DNA from: Azorinus chamasolen | Lineage: Eukaryota > Mollusca > Bivalvia > Cardiida > Solecurtidae | Assembly: GCA_963576725.1 (NCBI GenBank) | Contig: OY755252.1 | Span: 46,644,140 to 46,708,139 of the forward strand | Length of the DNA: 64,000 bases | Reading direction: 5' to 3' | Part shown: positions 63,848 to 64,000 of the stretch, one piece after another | How positions within the stretch are numbered: the first letter of the stretch is position 1 | Layout: each line of letters begins with the position of its first letter | Made by a program: the position numbers and the translations under genes | The notes under the pieces: model-generated | What the model saw: the letters and a program-made list of their open reading frames with translations, nothing else | What the model was told of the DNA's origin: nothing | The model's database searches: none

Positions 63848-64000
63848 TTAGTCATTTTCAAGTTATAAGTTCTTCAATTGCGTTTTAGTTATTTGATATC
63901 ACATTAGGATCCGAACAGAAGGTTATCACAGGCCAGTCAGCGTTGTTCAAGGAGTTTATGATTGTACATTATGTTCAGAGTTTTACAGATTGTGTGTCCT

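Overview
This looks like eukaryotic genomic DNA from a lophotrochozoan, most likely a bivalve mollusc. Genes are small, phase-matched exons spread over long AT-rich introns. Non-coding DNA is packed with TTAA-flanked hairpin MITEs, elements with tandem-repeat cores ending in hairpin-TCTTGTT (like the Pearl/HINE rolling-circle elements of bivalves), foldback elements, minisatellites and decayed retrotransposons. The species call is inference.

Genes. The only well-supported genes are two divergent (head-to-head) paralogues. Gene 1 (minus strand, ATG at 20790) runs leftward through seven visible exons to 1774 and leaves the window before its stop. Gene 2 (plus strand, ATG at 22771) has nine exons to the stop at 48584 and an AATAAA at 48680; it would encode 766 residues. 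Both begin with an N-terminal region spread over four exons that resembles the CARF/ALS2CR8-type domain, followed by C2H2 zinc fingers (5 visible in gene 1, 10 in gene 2). Intron phases match exon by exon and several exon lengths are identical (135, 168 and 168 nt), so they are an old inverted duplication of one transcription-factor-like gene.

Layout. 1-20.8 kb: gene 1 with intronic MITEs, a 42-bp and a 39-bp minisatellite, and six repeat-core elements, one (17.27-19.68 kb) rich in nuclear-receptor-type half-sites. 20.8-22.8 kb: shared upstream region, mostly filled by a foldback element. 22.8-48.6 kb: gene 2. Its intron 1 holds a 3.3-kb foldback with tandem-repeat arms, another foldback, a non-LTR remnant and a tRNA-like SINE. 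Its fourth 5' splice site opens into 28 tandem copies of a 19-bp unit starting GTAAGT. Its last intron holds repeat-core elements with palindromic AGGTCA-N3-TGACCT sites and a 28-bp minisatellite.

48.7-64 kb has no host gene that I can support. It holds a foldback (50.37-51.87 kb), a 5S-like sequence, a nested stack (Ty3-type LTR retrotransposon remnant containing a non-LTR retrotransposon, itself split by a 3-kb repeat-core element) and chains of MITEs to the end. All exon boundaries come from GT/AG signals, phase and paralogue comparison; none was checked against transcripts.
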